DNA of 64,000 nucleotides, taken from Pseudoalteromonas piratica (lineage in GTDB: Bacteria > Pseudomonadota > Gammaproteobacteria > Enterobacterales > Alteromonadaceae). Both the position numbers and the translations under genes were made by a program. Shown here piece after piece: positions 25,972 through 35,260 of the stretch; within the stretch, counting starts at the first letter, position 1; every line of letters begins with the position of its first letter. The DNA is taken from contig NZ_CP009888.1 of NCBI RefSeq assembly GCF_000788395.1, positions 881,001-945,000 on the forward strand. Reading direction: 5' to 3'. The notes below the pieces were generated by a model. That model worked only from the letters and a program-made list of their open reading frames with translations. It did not search any database and was not told the DNA's origin.

Positions 25972-26595
25972 ATGAGCTCTATGGATAGCGTCAAAAAACA
26001 TCCAGAAATAAAGTGTTTCGTTACAGTTGCAACCATTGTTGCGCAATTAGAAGTCATTCTCACTGAAGCTAAAAGTCTCTCGTTAACTTCAAAGAATGCT
26101 CGCGTAGTTGCGATCCGTGCAGGTGAAGCTGCATTAGGCTTTAAATCAATCACTAATTTTATTAACGAATTCTCAAGCCGCACGATTCAAACAACAGAAC
26201 ATATTAATTTACACGCAGGTCAATTGTTTAAACTCGCCTTAAATCATTTACGTGCGAGTCAACTAGAGCAACATTTAGCTAAGAGTTTAAGTTTATGCGA
26301 CCACGCTCAAAGCAGGGCGCTTTATGTTAAAGCTGCGAGTGATGTTAAAGACGTGATGGTGTCGTTAAAGCATGAACTGCAAAATTTGCAGTGGCAATTT
26401 GAAGAGATTGAACAACAAATGCGTGCTGCCGAATATATTGCAGTAACCTCACGTGTTGAAGCGTCTCAAGCCGGTGAGTTTTGTGCAAGCTTAGAGTCCG
26501 TCTCAGACTATATAAGCTCCGCTGCTATGCGAATTAAAGGCGCAATTGAAACGAATCTCAATACACTCGATGAGTTAGAAAGGGTATTTAAATGA
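25972..26595 (+). CDS. Reduced chemoreceptor-like (MCP signalling hairpin) protein without membrane or sensor domain
   Basis: 207 residues, all helical, soluble, no signal. Residues 42-57 (N-A-R-V-V-A-I-R-A-G-E-A-A-L-G-F) align with the MCP hairpin tip [16 protein letters not shown], and the following F-I-N-E-F-S-S-R-T-I-Q-T-T-E-H-I matches the descending helix. So this is a degenerate MCP signalling domain lacking ligand-binding, membrane and HAMP parts. A second ATG lies three codons in. Its stop overlaps the next gene (ATGA), an oxygen-binding diiron protein homologue, so the pair may form a soluble sensor. Whether the altered tip still binds CheA/CheW is unknown. Confidence 0.7.
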   Translation: MSSMDSVKKHPEIKCFVTVATIVAQLEVILTEAKSLSLTSKNARVVAIRAGEAALGFKSITNFINEFSSRTIQTTEHINLHAGQLFKLALNHLRASQLEQHLAKSLSLCDHAQSRALYVKAASDVKDVMVSLKHELQNLQWQFEEIEQQMRAAEYIAVTSRVEASQAGEFCASLESVSDYISSAAMRIKGAIETNLNTLDELERVFK

Positions 26596-27326
26596 AATCG
26601 ACCGATTTGTATCAGGGTAAGCATCATAAGTGGCTCGTTTTTGGCCGAGATCAGGGGAAATCAGAGAAGATTATCGATACCAATCAATATATGATTGTCA
26701 CCAGTCAGCAAACAATGTTGTTAGACCCAGGAGGAATCGAGCTATTTTCGGCAATGTTAGCAGGTATTTTAAGCCATACAGAGCTTGAAAAAGTCACCAC
26801 ATTATTTGCATCACACCAAGATCCAGACATTATTTCTTCTCTTGGTTTGTGGGATAAAACCATACCAAATGCCAAATTGTATGCTCCTTGGCTCTGGGAG
26901 GGATTTATTCGTCACTTCGGTATGGATAACATTGAGTACAAAGCTATTCCCGATGAAGGGCAAGAGTTACGTTTGGACTCTGTGACCTTTCGCTTTATTC
27001 CAGCCCATTTCTTACACTCGTCTGGCAATTTTCATGTCTACGATCCTGAAGCCAAGATCTTAATGAGTGGTGATATTGGTGCGGCATTAGAAGAGCCTGA
27101 TGCCCCTATGTTTGTCGAAGATTTTGCAAGCCATGCGGATAAAATGCGATATTTTCATCAACGTTGGATGCCCTCTAATAGCGCAAAGAAAAACTGGATT
27201 GCGCGAGTTCGCGAACTTGATATTGAAATGATGGCTCCTCAACATGGTCGCATTTTTAAAGGTGAGGCTGTACAAGAGTTTCTTGAGTGGTTTGACAACT
27301 TAGAAGTTGGTATAGTCAACTCGTAA
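26592..27326 (+). CDS. Oxygen-binding diiron protein (ODP)-type metallo-beta-lactamase fold protein
   Basis: 244 residues with a flavodiiron-type metal site: His75, Asp77 and Asp79 (S-H-Q-D-P-D-I), His142, Asp161 (S-G-D-I-G-A) and His228 (P-Q-H-G-R). This ligand set and the H-Q-D-P-D motif match the ODP family known from spirochaete chemotaxis, where the diiron centre binds oxygen and the protein is fused to or paired with a chemoreceptor. No flavodoxin domain is attached. It overlaps the MCP-like gene by 4 bp, strongly suggesting a functional pair. The specific ligand here is inferred. Confidence 0.82.
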   Translation: MKSTDLYQGKHHKWLVFGRDQGKSEKIIDTNQYMIVTSQQTMLLDPGGIELFSAMLAGILSHTELEKVTTLFASHQDPDIISSLGLWDKTIPNAKLYAPWLWEGFIRHFGMDNIEYKAIPDEGQELRLDSVTFRFIPAHFLHSSGNFHVYDPEAKILMSGDIGAALEEPDAPMFVEDFASHADKMRYFHQRWMPSNSAKKNWIARVRELDIEMMAPQHGRIFKGEAVQEFLEWFDNLEVGIVNS

Positions 27327-27347
27327 CAGAGTTTGAAAGGAAAAGAG

Positions 27348-27686
27348 ATGTTACGGAAACTCGTATGCAATTTAATGCTTTTAACACCTATTATGGTTGT
27401 TGCATCAGAGCAAGGTAAACAACAAGCCTTATATGATTTTGACCATAAAATTCATTATCGCCAAACTCAGCTTGCAACTAATAAATATAAGTTGTCCATT
27501 CGTGAAGGTACTTACCAAGAATTTGCTAAGCAATCTGTCTTTTTATTGCGCCACAGTGCCGTGCTTTGTAAAAGTGATGCGTTTAATTTAAGGGTTATAT
27601 CGGGTGTGCAAGAATTTGAGAAGTTTCCAACGGAGCCTAGAGCAAACCCAGGCCCCTTAGTTGCGGAACTAACGTGTAGTGTTTAA
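27348..27686 (+). CDS. Small secreted protein, unknown function
   Basis: 112 residues from the ATG at 27348, with AAAGGA about seven bases upstream. A hydrophobic N-terminus (M-L-R-K-L-V-C-N-L-M-L-L-T-P-I-M-V-V-A-S) looks like a signal peptide. The mature part has two cysteines (S-A-V-L-C-K and E-L-T-C-S-V), possibly a disulfide. I do not recognise a family. It starts 21 bp after the ODP gene and could be the third gene of that operon. It overlaps the convergent neighbour by 4 bp at the stop. Confidence 0.6.
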   Translation: MLRKLVCNLMLLTPIMVVASEQGKQQALYDFDHKIHYRQTQLATNKYKLSIREGTYQEFAKQSVFLLRHSAVLCKSDAFNLRVISGVQEFEKFPTEPRANPGPLVAELTCSV

Positions 27687-28318
27687 TCCTTATAACCCCA
27701 TGGCGCTGCTGGTGGTGTAATGGGGTTTGTTAAATCAAAATCGACTCTAAACTCTCGTCCTTCTCTTACTAAACGATACGTGTATCTTTCAGGATAGATA
27801 AAAATCTGCCAAGTGTTACCGTTAGACTGCGGGATCCCTTGTTTAATGAACAGCTCTTTAGAATACTGATCTGCTGGAAAAGACTGGGCATGTTGCCAAC
27901 CTGCATCAACCGTATGGCCGCCATACATGGTAGAGACATCATACTCGCCATTTTTCATTCTATGGTCATGTTTTAAACTTAAACCAGAACCTGTCTTGGT
28001 GATGATCCACGTGCGAGACGCATCTTCGCCCACATGAAATGGAATTTGTAATTCAGTATCACTGCATTTGCGCACATGCATTACCAATTTTTTGCCACTA
28101 AATGCCCCATTATCTTGGTTATCAACGGTAACCTTACCTTGATATGCTTTTCCGCAATGTGCTTTGAGGTGATTAAAAAATGCATCATGGCTTGCAATGC
28201 TCACTTTAGGTGCGGGTTTAACGACATCTGGCCCAAGATTTTGTGAACTACTTGCAGCATTAACTGCAAGAGGAAATATCGTTGCCATTAATGCTGAGGC
28301 AAAAACTGTGGTTTTCAT
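27683..28318 (-). CDS. Secreted hypothetical protein
   Basis: 211 residues from the ATG at 28318, which gives a clean signal peptide (M-K-T-T-V-F-A-S-A-L-M-A-T-I-F-P-L-A-V-N-A-A). An upstream in-frame start would bury the signal. Two cysteines (A-H-C-G-K and R-K-C-S-D) are spaced like a disulfide pair. The central part has H-V-R-K-C, R-T-W-I-I-T-K-T-G-S-G and several His residues around L-K-H-D-H-R-M. It recurs in marine gammaproteobacteria, but I cannot name a function. Confidence 0.7.
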   Translation of the reverse strand: MKTTVFASALMATIFPLAVNAASSSQNLGPDVVKPAPKVSIASHDAFFNHLKAHCGKAYQGKVTVDNQDNGAFSGKKLVMHVRKCSDTELQIPFHVGEDASRTWIITKTGSGLSLKHDHRMKNGEYDVSTMYGGHTVDAGWQHAQSFPADQYSKELFIKQGIPQSNGNTWQIFIYPERYTYRLVREGREFRVDFDLTNPITPPAAPWGYKD

Positions 28319-28651
28319 AGTAAAACTCCATATAACGATTTGAAGGCTTGGGGATGTGTAACTGTATTCGCTCATCAAGTTTGTCAGATGAGGATTAAAG
28401 CAATCCAGAATCGATATTTATTGTTGTAATTCACAAGCAGCATATCACTCATTACTCAAATATTCAGTGCCTTGCGATTGAAACTGGATGAAAGCGAATA
28501 CAATGTTGTTATTGAGATTGAAGATGCCACTTTAACATTGTTGCATATGCGACATATCTTGCTGAGAGTAAAGTATTTTTTCTAAATCGTGTTGTTTTGT
28601 ATCTTTTTTGGGTATTAAATAGGTGCTGCTAGGAAAAACTTAATAATTTCC
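28319..28651. other. Intergenic stretch without a recognisable gene
   Basis: This AT-rich spacer between the secreted protein gene and the chemoreceptor promoter has no open frame with a start and ribosome site and no strong hairpin. The sigma-28 promoter begins at its right edge. Confidence 0.6.
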
Positions 28652-28678
28652 TAAAGTTATTGGGCCAATTGTCGAAAA
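28652..28678 (+). promoter_or_regulatory. Sigma-28 (FliA) promoter of the chemoreceptor gene
   Basis: TAAAGTTA (28652-28659), 11 bases, then GTCGAAAA (28671-28678). The enterobacterial FliA consensus is TAAAGTTT-N11-GCCGATAA, so 13 of 16 positions match with exact spacing. It lies 79 bp before the chemoreceptor start, as expected for a flagellar-class gene. Confidence 0.75.
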
Positions 28679-28757
28679 CATACATGCGTTAGAACAATAA
28701 ATCGTCTAATCAGGTCTTATACAATTCCCCCACCGTCAAAGAAGTAAAGAGGTATAA

Positions 28758-30617
28758 ATGTTTCAAGCCATAAAAATCAAAACTAAGTTGCAACTCTTAA
28801 TCGGGGTCGCAGTGGTTTCAATGGCTGCTCTCACGTTATTAAATGTTTACATTGCAGGGAAGAAGCAAGTATTAGTGGATGCTACAGAAGATTTAATTGC
28901 TACTGAGCGGGCTGTTGCAGATACATTGCGTATTGAGGTTAAGTTTTTAGAAAAACCAGCACCTGAGTTCCGACAAGAATTGGTCGATCGTGTCGATGAG
29001 GCCAAAATTGCACTCAATAAATTACAACAAAAATTAGCTAGCTTTGATGTTAATTCTAATGCGCTTAATGATACGCAACGAAATTTAACTGCTTTACAGC
29101 AAGATTTCGTAAAGTTAGATGAATTATATAAAGAGTATGGATATAACCAAAACGCAGGCTTACGAAAAGAGTTGCGAGGCGCGGTCCACAAGTTAGAGGA
29201 GCAAGCAAAGCAAATCAATCGCCTTGATGTGAGCGTGATGGTATTGCAGCTTCGCCGCAGTGAGAAAGACTTTATTATGCGTGGTGATAAAAAATATATT
29301 GCGCGTATCAATAAAACAGTTGATGAACTGGAAAAACTCTTATTTGCAAGTAATGAAAGAGGGTTAGTAACGTTACTAAAACAGTATCAAAATGCATTTT
29401 TGAAAGCATCAGAACGTTACTTAGCGATCGGCTTTAATCAATCTACCGGCTTAAAGAACGATGTTTCTGAAACCGAAGATAAATTGAAGCAAACATTACA
29501 ATTGCTTGGCGAAGAACTAACAGCCATTCAAGAAGAAGTGTATTCAGATGCTAAAGCACAACAAATTGCATCAAGTCTAATTTTGGCATTTGCACTAGTA
29601 GGCTTCTTATTTACGATTATTCGTTCAATAACGACTTCCATTGATAGTGTTATTACAGATATTGACCGTATTGCACACTCAGGCGATCTCTCTATTAAAG
29701 TGCGAAAGCATGGTCAAGACGAGTTGGCAATGTTAGCTGATAGTGTAAATGGGCTAATGGGGAAATTCTTATCTGTACTGCAAACGATTCAACATTCTGT
29801 TGAAATTGTTAATACTGAATCGACACGTGTTGCTCAAGTTGTTGAATCAAGTGGTCAGCAATTAATGAAGCAAAAATCAGAAGTAGAAACAGTTGCTAGC
29901 GCCGTTACAGAGATGGGCGCAGTAGCACATGATATTGCGATTAATGCTGAGACAACCTCTAATCGTGTTGATACCGTTTCGCAAAATGCGACTACAGGTC
30001 AAGGTCAAATTGAAGCCACTGTTGAGCAGATGACAGTACTCAGTAATCAGCTGGTGGATTCAGCTGAACAGGTGAACTTATTACGCGAAAAGAGTAATGC
30101 AATTAATGCTGTTATGGAGGTAATCCGCGGTATTGCTGAGCAAACTAACTTATTGGCATTAAATGCGGCGATTGAAGCTGCTCGTGCAGGTGAACAAGGG
30201 CGAGGTTTTGCGGTAGTAGCTGATGAAGTGCGTTCACTTGCAGTCAAAACACAAGAATCAACTCAAGAAATTACTCAGATTATTACTGATCTACAGTCTA
30301 GCACTGCGAATATTGTAGAGAGTATTGAGCTGTGTAAATCTCAAGGGTTACAAACAGCAGAGCAAACCGATAAAGCTGGGCAAGCATTTGCTGAAATCAT
30401 TGCCGATATTCAAGAGATTTCTGAAATGACATCAACGATAGCTGTTGCCGTTGAGCAACAATCGACCGTGGCTCAAGAGATCAATCAAAATATCGTACAA
30501 ATCAGTGATTATGCAGATGAGTTAGCTGATAGTTCTGTTGCCAATGCTGAAGCATCACACCAGGTATCGCACCAAGCCGACGAACTTGATAACGCGATTA
30601 AGTGGTTTAAAATTTAA
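28758..30617 (+). CDS. Methyl-accepting chemotaxis protein (transmembrane chemoreceptor)
   Basis: 619 residues. A first membrane helix (about 12-32) and a second (about 270-290) bracket a long periplasmic all-helical sensor domain of about 235 residues, in the size range of helical bimodular sensors. HAMP follows (about 290-345, [12 protein letters not shown]). The signalling hairpin has the canonical tip [16 protein letters not shown] near residues 460-475. The ligand is unknown. A sigma-28 promoter ties it to the flagellar regulon. Compare it with the truncated MCP-like protein at 25972. Confidence 0.93.
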   Translation: MFQAIKIKTKLQLLIGVAVVSMAALTLLNVYIAGKKQVLVDATEDLIATERAVADTLRIEVKFLEKPAPEFRQELVDRVDEAKIALNKLQQKLASFDVNSNALNDTQRNLTALQQDFVKLDELYKEYGYNQNAGLRKELRGAVHKLEEQAKQINRLDVSVMVLQLRRSEKDFIMRGDKKYIARINKTVDELEKLLFASNERGLVTLLKQYQNAFLKASERYLAIGFNQSTGLKNDVSETEDKLKQTLQLLGEELTAIQEEVYSDAKAQQIASSLILAFALVGFLFTIIRSITTSIDSVITDIDRIAHSGDLSIKVRKHGQDELAMLADSVNGLMGKFLSVLQTIQHSVEIVNTESTRVAQVVESSGQQLMKQKSEVETVASAVTEMGAVAHDIAINAETTSNRVDTVSQNATTGQGQIEATVEQMTVLSNQLVDSAEQVNLLREKSNAINAVMEVIRGIAEQTNLLALNAAIEAARAGEQGRGFAVVADEVRSLAVKTQESTQEITQIITDLQSSTANIVESIELCKSQGLQTAEQTDKAGQAFAEIIADIQEISEMTSTIAVAVEQQSTVAQEINQNIVQISDYADELADSSVANAEASHQVSHQADELDNAIKWFKI

Positions 30618-30640
30618 TTACAAACAACCCCTTGAAACTA

Positions 30641-30674
30641 AAAAGCGAAGTTATTGTATAGCTTCGCTTTTTTT
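30641..30674 (+). terminator. Intrinsic terminator of the chemoreceptor gene
   Basis: AAAGCGAAG pairs with CTTCGCTTT across an 11-base loop and is followed by a T-run. Confidence 0.85.
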
Positions 30675-30737
30675 ATTGCTATTTAAGCAAAATTGGTTAA
30701 CTTTAGAACAGCGAGTGTAAATAATAAGGAAACACAC

Positions 30738-31514
30738 ATGGCAAGTTATACCAAACATCAAGCCGGCACATTTTGTTGGACAGAGTTATGCTCACAAGAC
30801 TGGGCATCTGCTAAGGCATTTTATACTTCATTGTTTGATTGGACCTTTGACGATCAGCCAATCGGGGAAGATTTGTTTTATACCATGCTGCAGTTAAACG
30901 GTAAGGATATCGGTGCCATGTATCAAATGGAAAAAGAACGCATTGATAATAAAGTACCCAGCCACTGGTTAAACTACATTGCTGTTGACAGTGTTGATGA
31001 AACATTAGCAAAGGCAATACAAGCTGGTGCTGAAGTGATTGCAGGTCCTCATGATGTAATGGATGCAGGCCGCATGGCTATGTTCTTCGAGCCAAATGGC
31101 GCAATGTTTGCGATATGGCAAGGAAACAAGCATTGTGGCTCGCTAATTAAAAATGAACCGCGCAGCGTTTGCTGGAACGAACTTGCTTCTAAAGATGCTG
31201 CGGCCAGTCGCGAGTTTTATTCATCTGTTTTTGGTTGGCAGTACAAGATTGAAGATATGGATGGCATGCCTTACACCATTTTTACTGTTGGTGATGAGCA
31301 AGTTGCGGGCATGCTTGAAATGAATGAGGAGTGGGGCGATATGCCGGCTCACTGGATGACGTATTTCCAAGTTGATAACTGCGATGCGACTTTAGCACAA
31401 GTTACTGAACTTGGCGGCACCGTGTGCGTACCTGCAACTGATATTCCGAATGTCGGTCGTTTTAGTGTGATTACCGATCCCCAAGGGGGCTTTTTCTCGG
31501 TAATTGAGGTATAG
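30738..31514 (+). CDS. Two-domain VOC (glyoxalase/bleomycin resistance fold) protein
   Basis: 258 residues from the ATG at 30738, with AAGGA seven bases upstream. Two homologous VOC halves: the first starts G-T-F-C-W-T-E-L and the second R-S-V-C-W-N-E-L near residue 140. Each carries a beta-alpha-beta-beta-beta unit ending in V-M-D/I-P-N-V-G-R and F-E-P-N-G/T-D-P-Q-G-G. The family includes glyoxalases and dioxygenases. This hydroxylase/glyoxalase-like subgroup is widespread and its substrate is unassigned. Confidence 0.85.
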   Translation: MASYTKHQAGTFCWTELCSQDWASAKAFYTSLFDWTFDDQPIGEDLFYTMLQLNGKDIGAMYQMEKERIDNKVPSHWLNYIAVDSVDETLAKAIQAGAEVIAGPHDVMDAGRMAMFFEPNGAMFAIWQGNKHCGSLIKNEPRSVCWNELASKDAAASREFYSSVFGWQYKIEDMDGMPYTIFTVGDEQVAGMLEMNEEWGDMPAHWMTYFQVDNCDATLAQVTELGGTVCVPATDIPNVGRFSVITDPQGGFFSVIEV

Positions 31515-31549
31515 CTCAGTTACAAAAATACGAAAGCTTGTATTTAATC

Positions 31550-31582
31550 AAAAAGATACCATTTCTATAGGGTATCTTTTTT
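31550..31582 (+). terminator. Intrinsic terminator after the VOC gene
   Basis: AAAAAGATACC and GGTATCTTTTTT form an 11-bp stem ending in six T residues. It lies only 17 bp before the SDR start. Confidence 0.85.
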
Positions 31583-31598
31583 ATTGGGAAATAGATTT

Positions 31599-32264
31599 AT
31601 GTCAAAACACGTTGTGGTGACAGGGGCTAATAGAGGAATTGGACTTGCCTTTGTAAAACAGTATATTTCTGAAGGTTTTAAAGTAACGGCTGTCGTTCGA
31701 AACGCCAGTGATGAGCTTATCGCAAGTGGTGCAAACGTGATTAGTGGTATTGATGTTGTTAATGCTGACGATATTACCACCTTAAAGAAAGCCTTAGCAG
31801 GTCAGCAGGTCGATATTTTAATTAATAACGCCGGTGTGTTTAAAAATGAAAGCCTTGCTGATATGGACTTTGCAAGTATTGAAGAGCAAATCAATGTTAA
31901 TGCCATTGCCCCGATTCGCGTCACACATGCGCTGCAAGATAATTTAATTGCTGGCAGTAAAGTAGCAATGATTACAAGTCGAATGGGATCCATAGAAGAT
32001 AATGGCTCCGGTGCATATATTGGCTATCGTATGTCGAAAGCGGCACTTAATGCAGCCAGTAAAAGTATCGCAATTGAACTTGCTGCGCGCGATATTAGCT
32101 TAGCAATTTTGCATCCGGGCTTTGTCCAAACGGCCATGGTAGGCTTTGCTGGTGATATCTCGCCAGAAGTGGCGGCTAGTCGCTTAATTGAACGCATTTA
32201 TGAACTTAACCTCAGTAATACCGGCACATTTTGGCACTCGAATGGTGAGGTTTTACCTTGGTAG
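31599..32264 (+). CDS. Short-chain dehydrogenase/reductase
   Basis: 221 residues from the ATG at 31599. It has T-G-A-N-R-G-I-G for NAD(P) binding, N-N-A-G-V near residue 80, a serine in M-I-T-S-R-M-G-S, and Y-R-M-S-K with the catalytic Tyr and Lys. It belongs to the sniffer/C-factor-like SDRs. The substrate is unknown. It is convergent with the M48 peptidase gene with only a 7-bp gap. Confidence 0.87.
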   Translation: MSKHVVVTGANRGIGLAFVKQYISEGFKVTAVVRNASDELIASGANVISGIDVVNADDITTLKKALAGQQVDILINNAGVFKNESLADMDFASIEEQINVNAIAPIRVTHALQDNLIAGSKVAMITSRMGSIEDNGSGAYIGYRMSKAALNAASKSIAIELAARDISLAILHPGFVQTAMVGFAGDISPEVAASRLIERIYELNLSNTGTFWHSNGEVLPW

Positions 32265-32271
32265 AGGTTAA

Positions 32272-34152
32272 TTAATCTGTTACAGCGCTAGGCAAATCAA
32301 GTAGTAGCGCAAAACTATACAACATGGTTTGCTCAGCCTCATTTATTTCATTATCCCAGTTTGCTGTAAATTCAATTGCTTGCAAAAATGCATTGCGATT
32401 TTTAACAGGCAAACTAATCAAGGCCGCTAACATTTGATGTGCAGATTGGCTATCAAATTGTGTAATAGGCAGAGCAGTGAGCCCTTTCATATTGAATTGT
32501 TGGCAAGTAGCGACAAAAGCATGTTGTTGATCTTGAATGTCATTGTGACCAATTATTGCGACTAAGCTGACAAAATAACGCCAAGCTTGGATTAACTGCT
32601 TGGTATTACGTGTTTTTAACAGCAATTTATTTTTGGCGCGAGTGGTTTGCATTAAGATGATTTCTAAATAAAGCCAAACTAACAGCTGATGATTAAGTGG
32701 CAGATTTATTTGTTTGTTATCTACCATTAATATTATTTGCCAACACAAATTAGCGAGTTCGTCTTTTTGCTTTCTTGGTAAGCAATCAATGCTGGGTGCT
32801 GCAAGTTCAATCAGTTCAAACCGCTGTTTATTGCATAGCTTAGCTAGTTCAGCCTCAGCAATATCGAGGGTAAAGGCATCGACATATTGAGACGAAAGTA
32901 AATTGTTCAGTTGGTTGCTACGTAGTTCAAAATCATCACTGAGTAAAAGCATCGGTATTAGCGTAAAACATGAGTATGGGTCATGCACCAATTGCGATAA
33001 TTTGGCTGATAAATGGTCAGTATTTGCACGTACAGACGGTTTTATAATAGGTATCGTATTTTCGCTGAAATATTCGCGTGTTGCTGTGAGTTGCATCGCT
33101 TGGTAATTGGCAACATTTGTGCGTTCTTTAAAACCATCTGTAGGGGCTTTAAAACTAGGTTGAAGCTTTTGAATTCGTTTAATAATTGGTGGGTGTGTTG
33201 AAAAAGAGCTGACCCATGGCGTTCTTGTTTGATTAAAAAACAAATGACTATATTGGTGATAATGTGCGTTTCGGTGCGGTAAACGTAATCCAGCAGCCAC
33301 TTTTAGTGCATTAGCGAGCGCTTCAGGGTTACGATTAAATTGACAGGCATTAGCGTCAGCTAAGTATTCACGCCTACGGCAGATTGCCGCTTTAATAAAA
33401 TCTGCGAGCAAAGTGCCAATATAGCCATAGCTAATCAATATGATAGCCGCAACCAGTTCAAACCCCGAAGAATTGTTTCTTCCACGCCTAGATGTTGCGG
33501 CGTGTTGTAAAATCCATTCTCCCAGTAAGCCAATAAAGCTAATTGCAAATGTTGCGGCAACTAAGCGGTTATTTAATTTTATGTCGCCATTCACTATATG
33601 GCTAAATTCATGGGCAACTACAGCTTGAAGTTCATCTCGGGTGAGTTTCTCAAGTGCGCCACGTGTAACCGAAATAACCGCGTTATGGTTGGTATGTCCT
33701 GCGGCAAAGGCATTCACTTGGCTTTGATGCAATTGAATATAAACGCTAGGCACCGTTGTGCGAGCCGCAATTGCCATCTCTTCTACAACGTTAAGCAGTT
33801 GCTTCTCCAGTGGATGAAAGGTGTTGGGTTGTACCCGTGTGGCACCTAATTGCTTGGCAATTTGTCCACCACCAACGCGTAGCTGCCGGTATTTATAAAT
33901 ACCTGTAATTGCAATTAAACTAAATGTAATAACAGCTGAAGGGAGATGCCACTGATAGGGGTTTTGTTCACGGAATACATCCCAACCGCGATATAAAATA
34001 AGATTAAGATTGCTTGCAATACGGGCATCAAAAATAAGGCCAAAAAACCATTGAGCGATAACAACTATTAAGGCCACTGCAAGGCAGAAAAGGCATACCA
34101 ATAATGCACTGGCACGCCTATTTTCAGCTTGTTGCTGAAAGAAGTTTTTCAT
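32272..34152 (-). CDS. M48 family membrane metallopeptidase (HtpX/Oma1-like) with large C-terminal extension
   Basis: 626 residues, about twice the length of HtpX. The zinc motif H-E-F-S-H lies in A-V-V-A-H-E-F-S-H-I-V-N-G-D near residue 165, with the third ligand Glu in R-R-E-Y-L-A-D-A-N-A. Membrane helices are near residues 18-40, 70-85, 200-215 and 235-255. The C-terminal 300 residues are mostly helical and of unknown function. The gene lies three bases after lemA-like, a pairing common in bacteria, and likely acts in membrane protein quality control. Confidence 0.88.
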   Translation of the reverse strand: MKNFFQQQAENRRASALLVCLFCLAVALIVVIAQWFFGLIFDARIASNLNLILYRGWDVFREQNPYQWHLPSAVITFSLIAITGIYKYRQLRVGGGQIAKQLGATRVQPNTFHPLEKQLLNVVEEMAIAARTTVPSVYIQLHQSQVNAFAAGHTNHNAVISVTRGALEKLTRDELQAVVAHEFSHIVNGDIKLNNRLVAATFAISFIGLLGEWILQHAATSRRGRNNSSGFELVAAIILISYGYIGTLLADFIKAAICRRREYLADANACQFNRNPEALANALKVAAGLRLPHRNAHYHQYSHLFFNQTRTPWVSSFSTHPPIIKRIQKLQPSFKAPTDGFKERTNVANYQAMQLTATREYFSENTIPIIKPSVRANTDHLSAKLSQLVHDPYSCFTLIPMLLLSDDFELRSNQLNNLLSSQYVDAFTLDIAEAELAKLCNKQRFELIELAAPSIDCLPRKQKDELANLCWQIILMVDNKQINLPLNHQLLVWLYLEIILMQTTRAKNKLLLKTRNTKQLIQAWRYFVSLVAIIGHNDIQDQQHAFVATCQQFNMKGLTALPITQFDSQSAHQMLAALISLPVKNRNAFLQAIEFTANWDNEINEAEQTMLYSFALLLDLPSAVTD

Positions 34153-34155
34153 CAG

Positions 34156-34770
34156 TTAAAGTTGTACGCTTGGTGCTTGACGATACTCTGATTGTGCTAG
34201 TTCTAACATGCTGGCGTCATCTTTATGGCCAAATTTTGCTGCCACGATATTGTTTGGAAAGCTTTGCTTGTAAGTGTTGTATTGCATCACTTCATCATTG
34301 TAAGCCTGGCGAGCAAAAGCAATTTTATTCTCTGTAGAAACAAGCTCTTCATGCAAGTTTTTCACTGTCTCATTGGCTTTCAATTCAGGGTAGTCCTCAA
34401 TTGTTACCTGTAGCCCCGAAAGGGCCTGCGTTAACATATTTTCAGCCCCAGCTAACTTTTTAATAAGAGAGCCGTTACTGGGTGCTTGCTTTGCTTGTTC
34501 TAAACAACTAAGTGCGGCATTTCGGGCTTCAGTTACTTGCTTAAGGGTTGCATGTTCATGGTCAAGATACGCTTTGCAAGTGTTTACTAGGTTGGGGATC
34601 AAGTCATGACGACGGTGTAACTGCACATCAATTTGTGCAAATGCGTTTACAACAAAATTTCTGTATTTCACTAAAGTATTAAAAATAACAATAATGAAAA
34701 CAGCAGCAATCGCGAGTATAAGTAGAAAAATACCGAGCGTTGTGAAGAAGTTATCAATTACACTGGTCAT
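34156..34770 (-). CDS. LemA family membrane protein
   Basis: 204 residues. One N-terminal membrane helix (about 12-32) is followed by N-T-L-V-K-Y-R-N and D-V-Q-L-H-R-R-H-D-L-I-P-N-L-V-N, the LemA signature, and a helical bundle. Function is not well defined; it is often co-encoded with an M48 peptidase, as here, with a 3-bp gap. Confidence 0.9.
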   Translation of the reverse strand: MTSVIDNFFTTLGIFLLILAIAAVFIIVIFNTLVKYRNFVVNAFAQIDVQLHRRHDLIPNLVNTCKAYLDHEHATLKQVTEARNAALSCLEQAKQAPSNGSLIKKLAGAENMLTQALSGLQVTIEDYPELKANETVKNLHEELVSTENKIAFARQAYNDEVMQYNTYKQSFPNNIVAAKFGHKDDASMLELAQSEYRQAPSVQL

Positions 34771-34882
34771 AAACCTTCCTTGAGAAGTGTCTCTAAATTG
34801 TCACACAATGGCGAAAATCGCCAAAAAATTCAACTATTTTGCTATTATAGCGAGAAATACCTTATTAATTTTGAGAGTCTCA

Positions 34883-35260
34883 ATGGAACACGATAACTTA
34901 GCAACGGAAAGTGTAGATATTCCCGTATTTTTTCTAGCTCCTGATGCACCTATTTCTGAAGATGCTGAACCGGCATTTTTTGTTTCAATGGCCTTAACAG
35001 AAATGGTGATGGCTGAGATGTGCCAGAAGATTAATGATGAGGAAACACACACTGTTTTTCTGAGTGATTACGCTTTGCTTGATGTGAATGCCACATGGCA
35101 AGCAGTGGTTGAGCAAGTAGAGTCAGCACAATTACACTTAAAAAAGGGACCACAATTGGCTGTGATGGTGTGTACTCAAACTGGTGAACAGTTTATATCA
35201 CCGTGGCTTGAGTTTGCGCCAGAATTCGATTTAGGCCTTGATGACGAGGATGTTGAATAA
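34883..35260 (+). CDS. Small acidic cytoplasmic protein upstream of cti, unknown function
   Basis: 125 residues from the ATG at 34883, with GAGAG five bases upstream. A longer in-frame reading upstream is AT-rich and lacks a ribosome site. The protein is strongly acidic, ending L-G-L-D-D-E-D-V-E, with no signal or membrane segment. No family recognised. Its stop touches the cti start with no gap, so the two are surely co-transcribed, which suggests a role tied to Cti expression or to the membrane stress that Cti answers. Confidence 0.75.
   Translation: MEHDNLATESVDIPVFFLAPDAPISEDAEPAFFVSMALTEMVMAEMCQKINDEETHTVFLSDYALLDVNATWQAVVEQVESAQLHLKKGPQLAVMVCTQTGEQFISPWLEFAPEFDLGLDDEDVE

Noticed and set aside
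34810-34822. Terminator between lemA and the cti operon
   Set aside because: GGCGA-AAA-TCGCC is only 5 bp, lies between divergent genes and cannot end either transcript.
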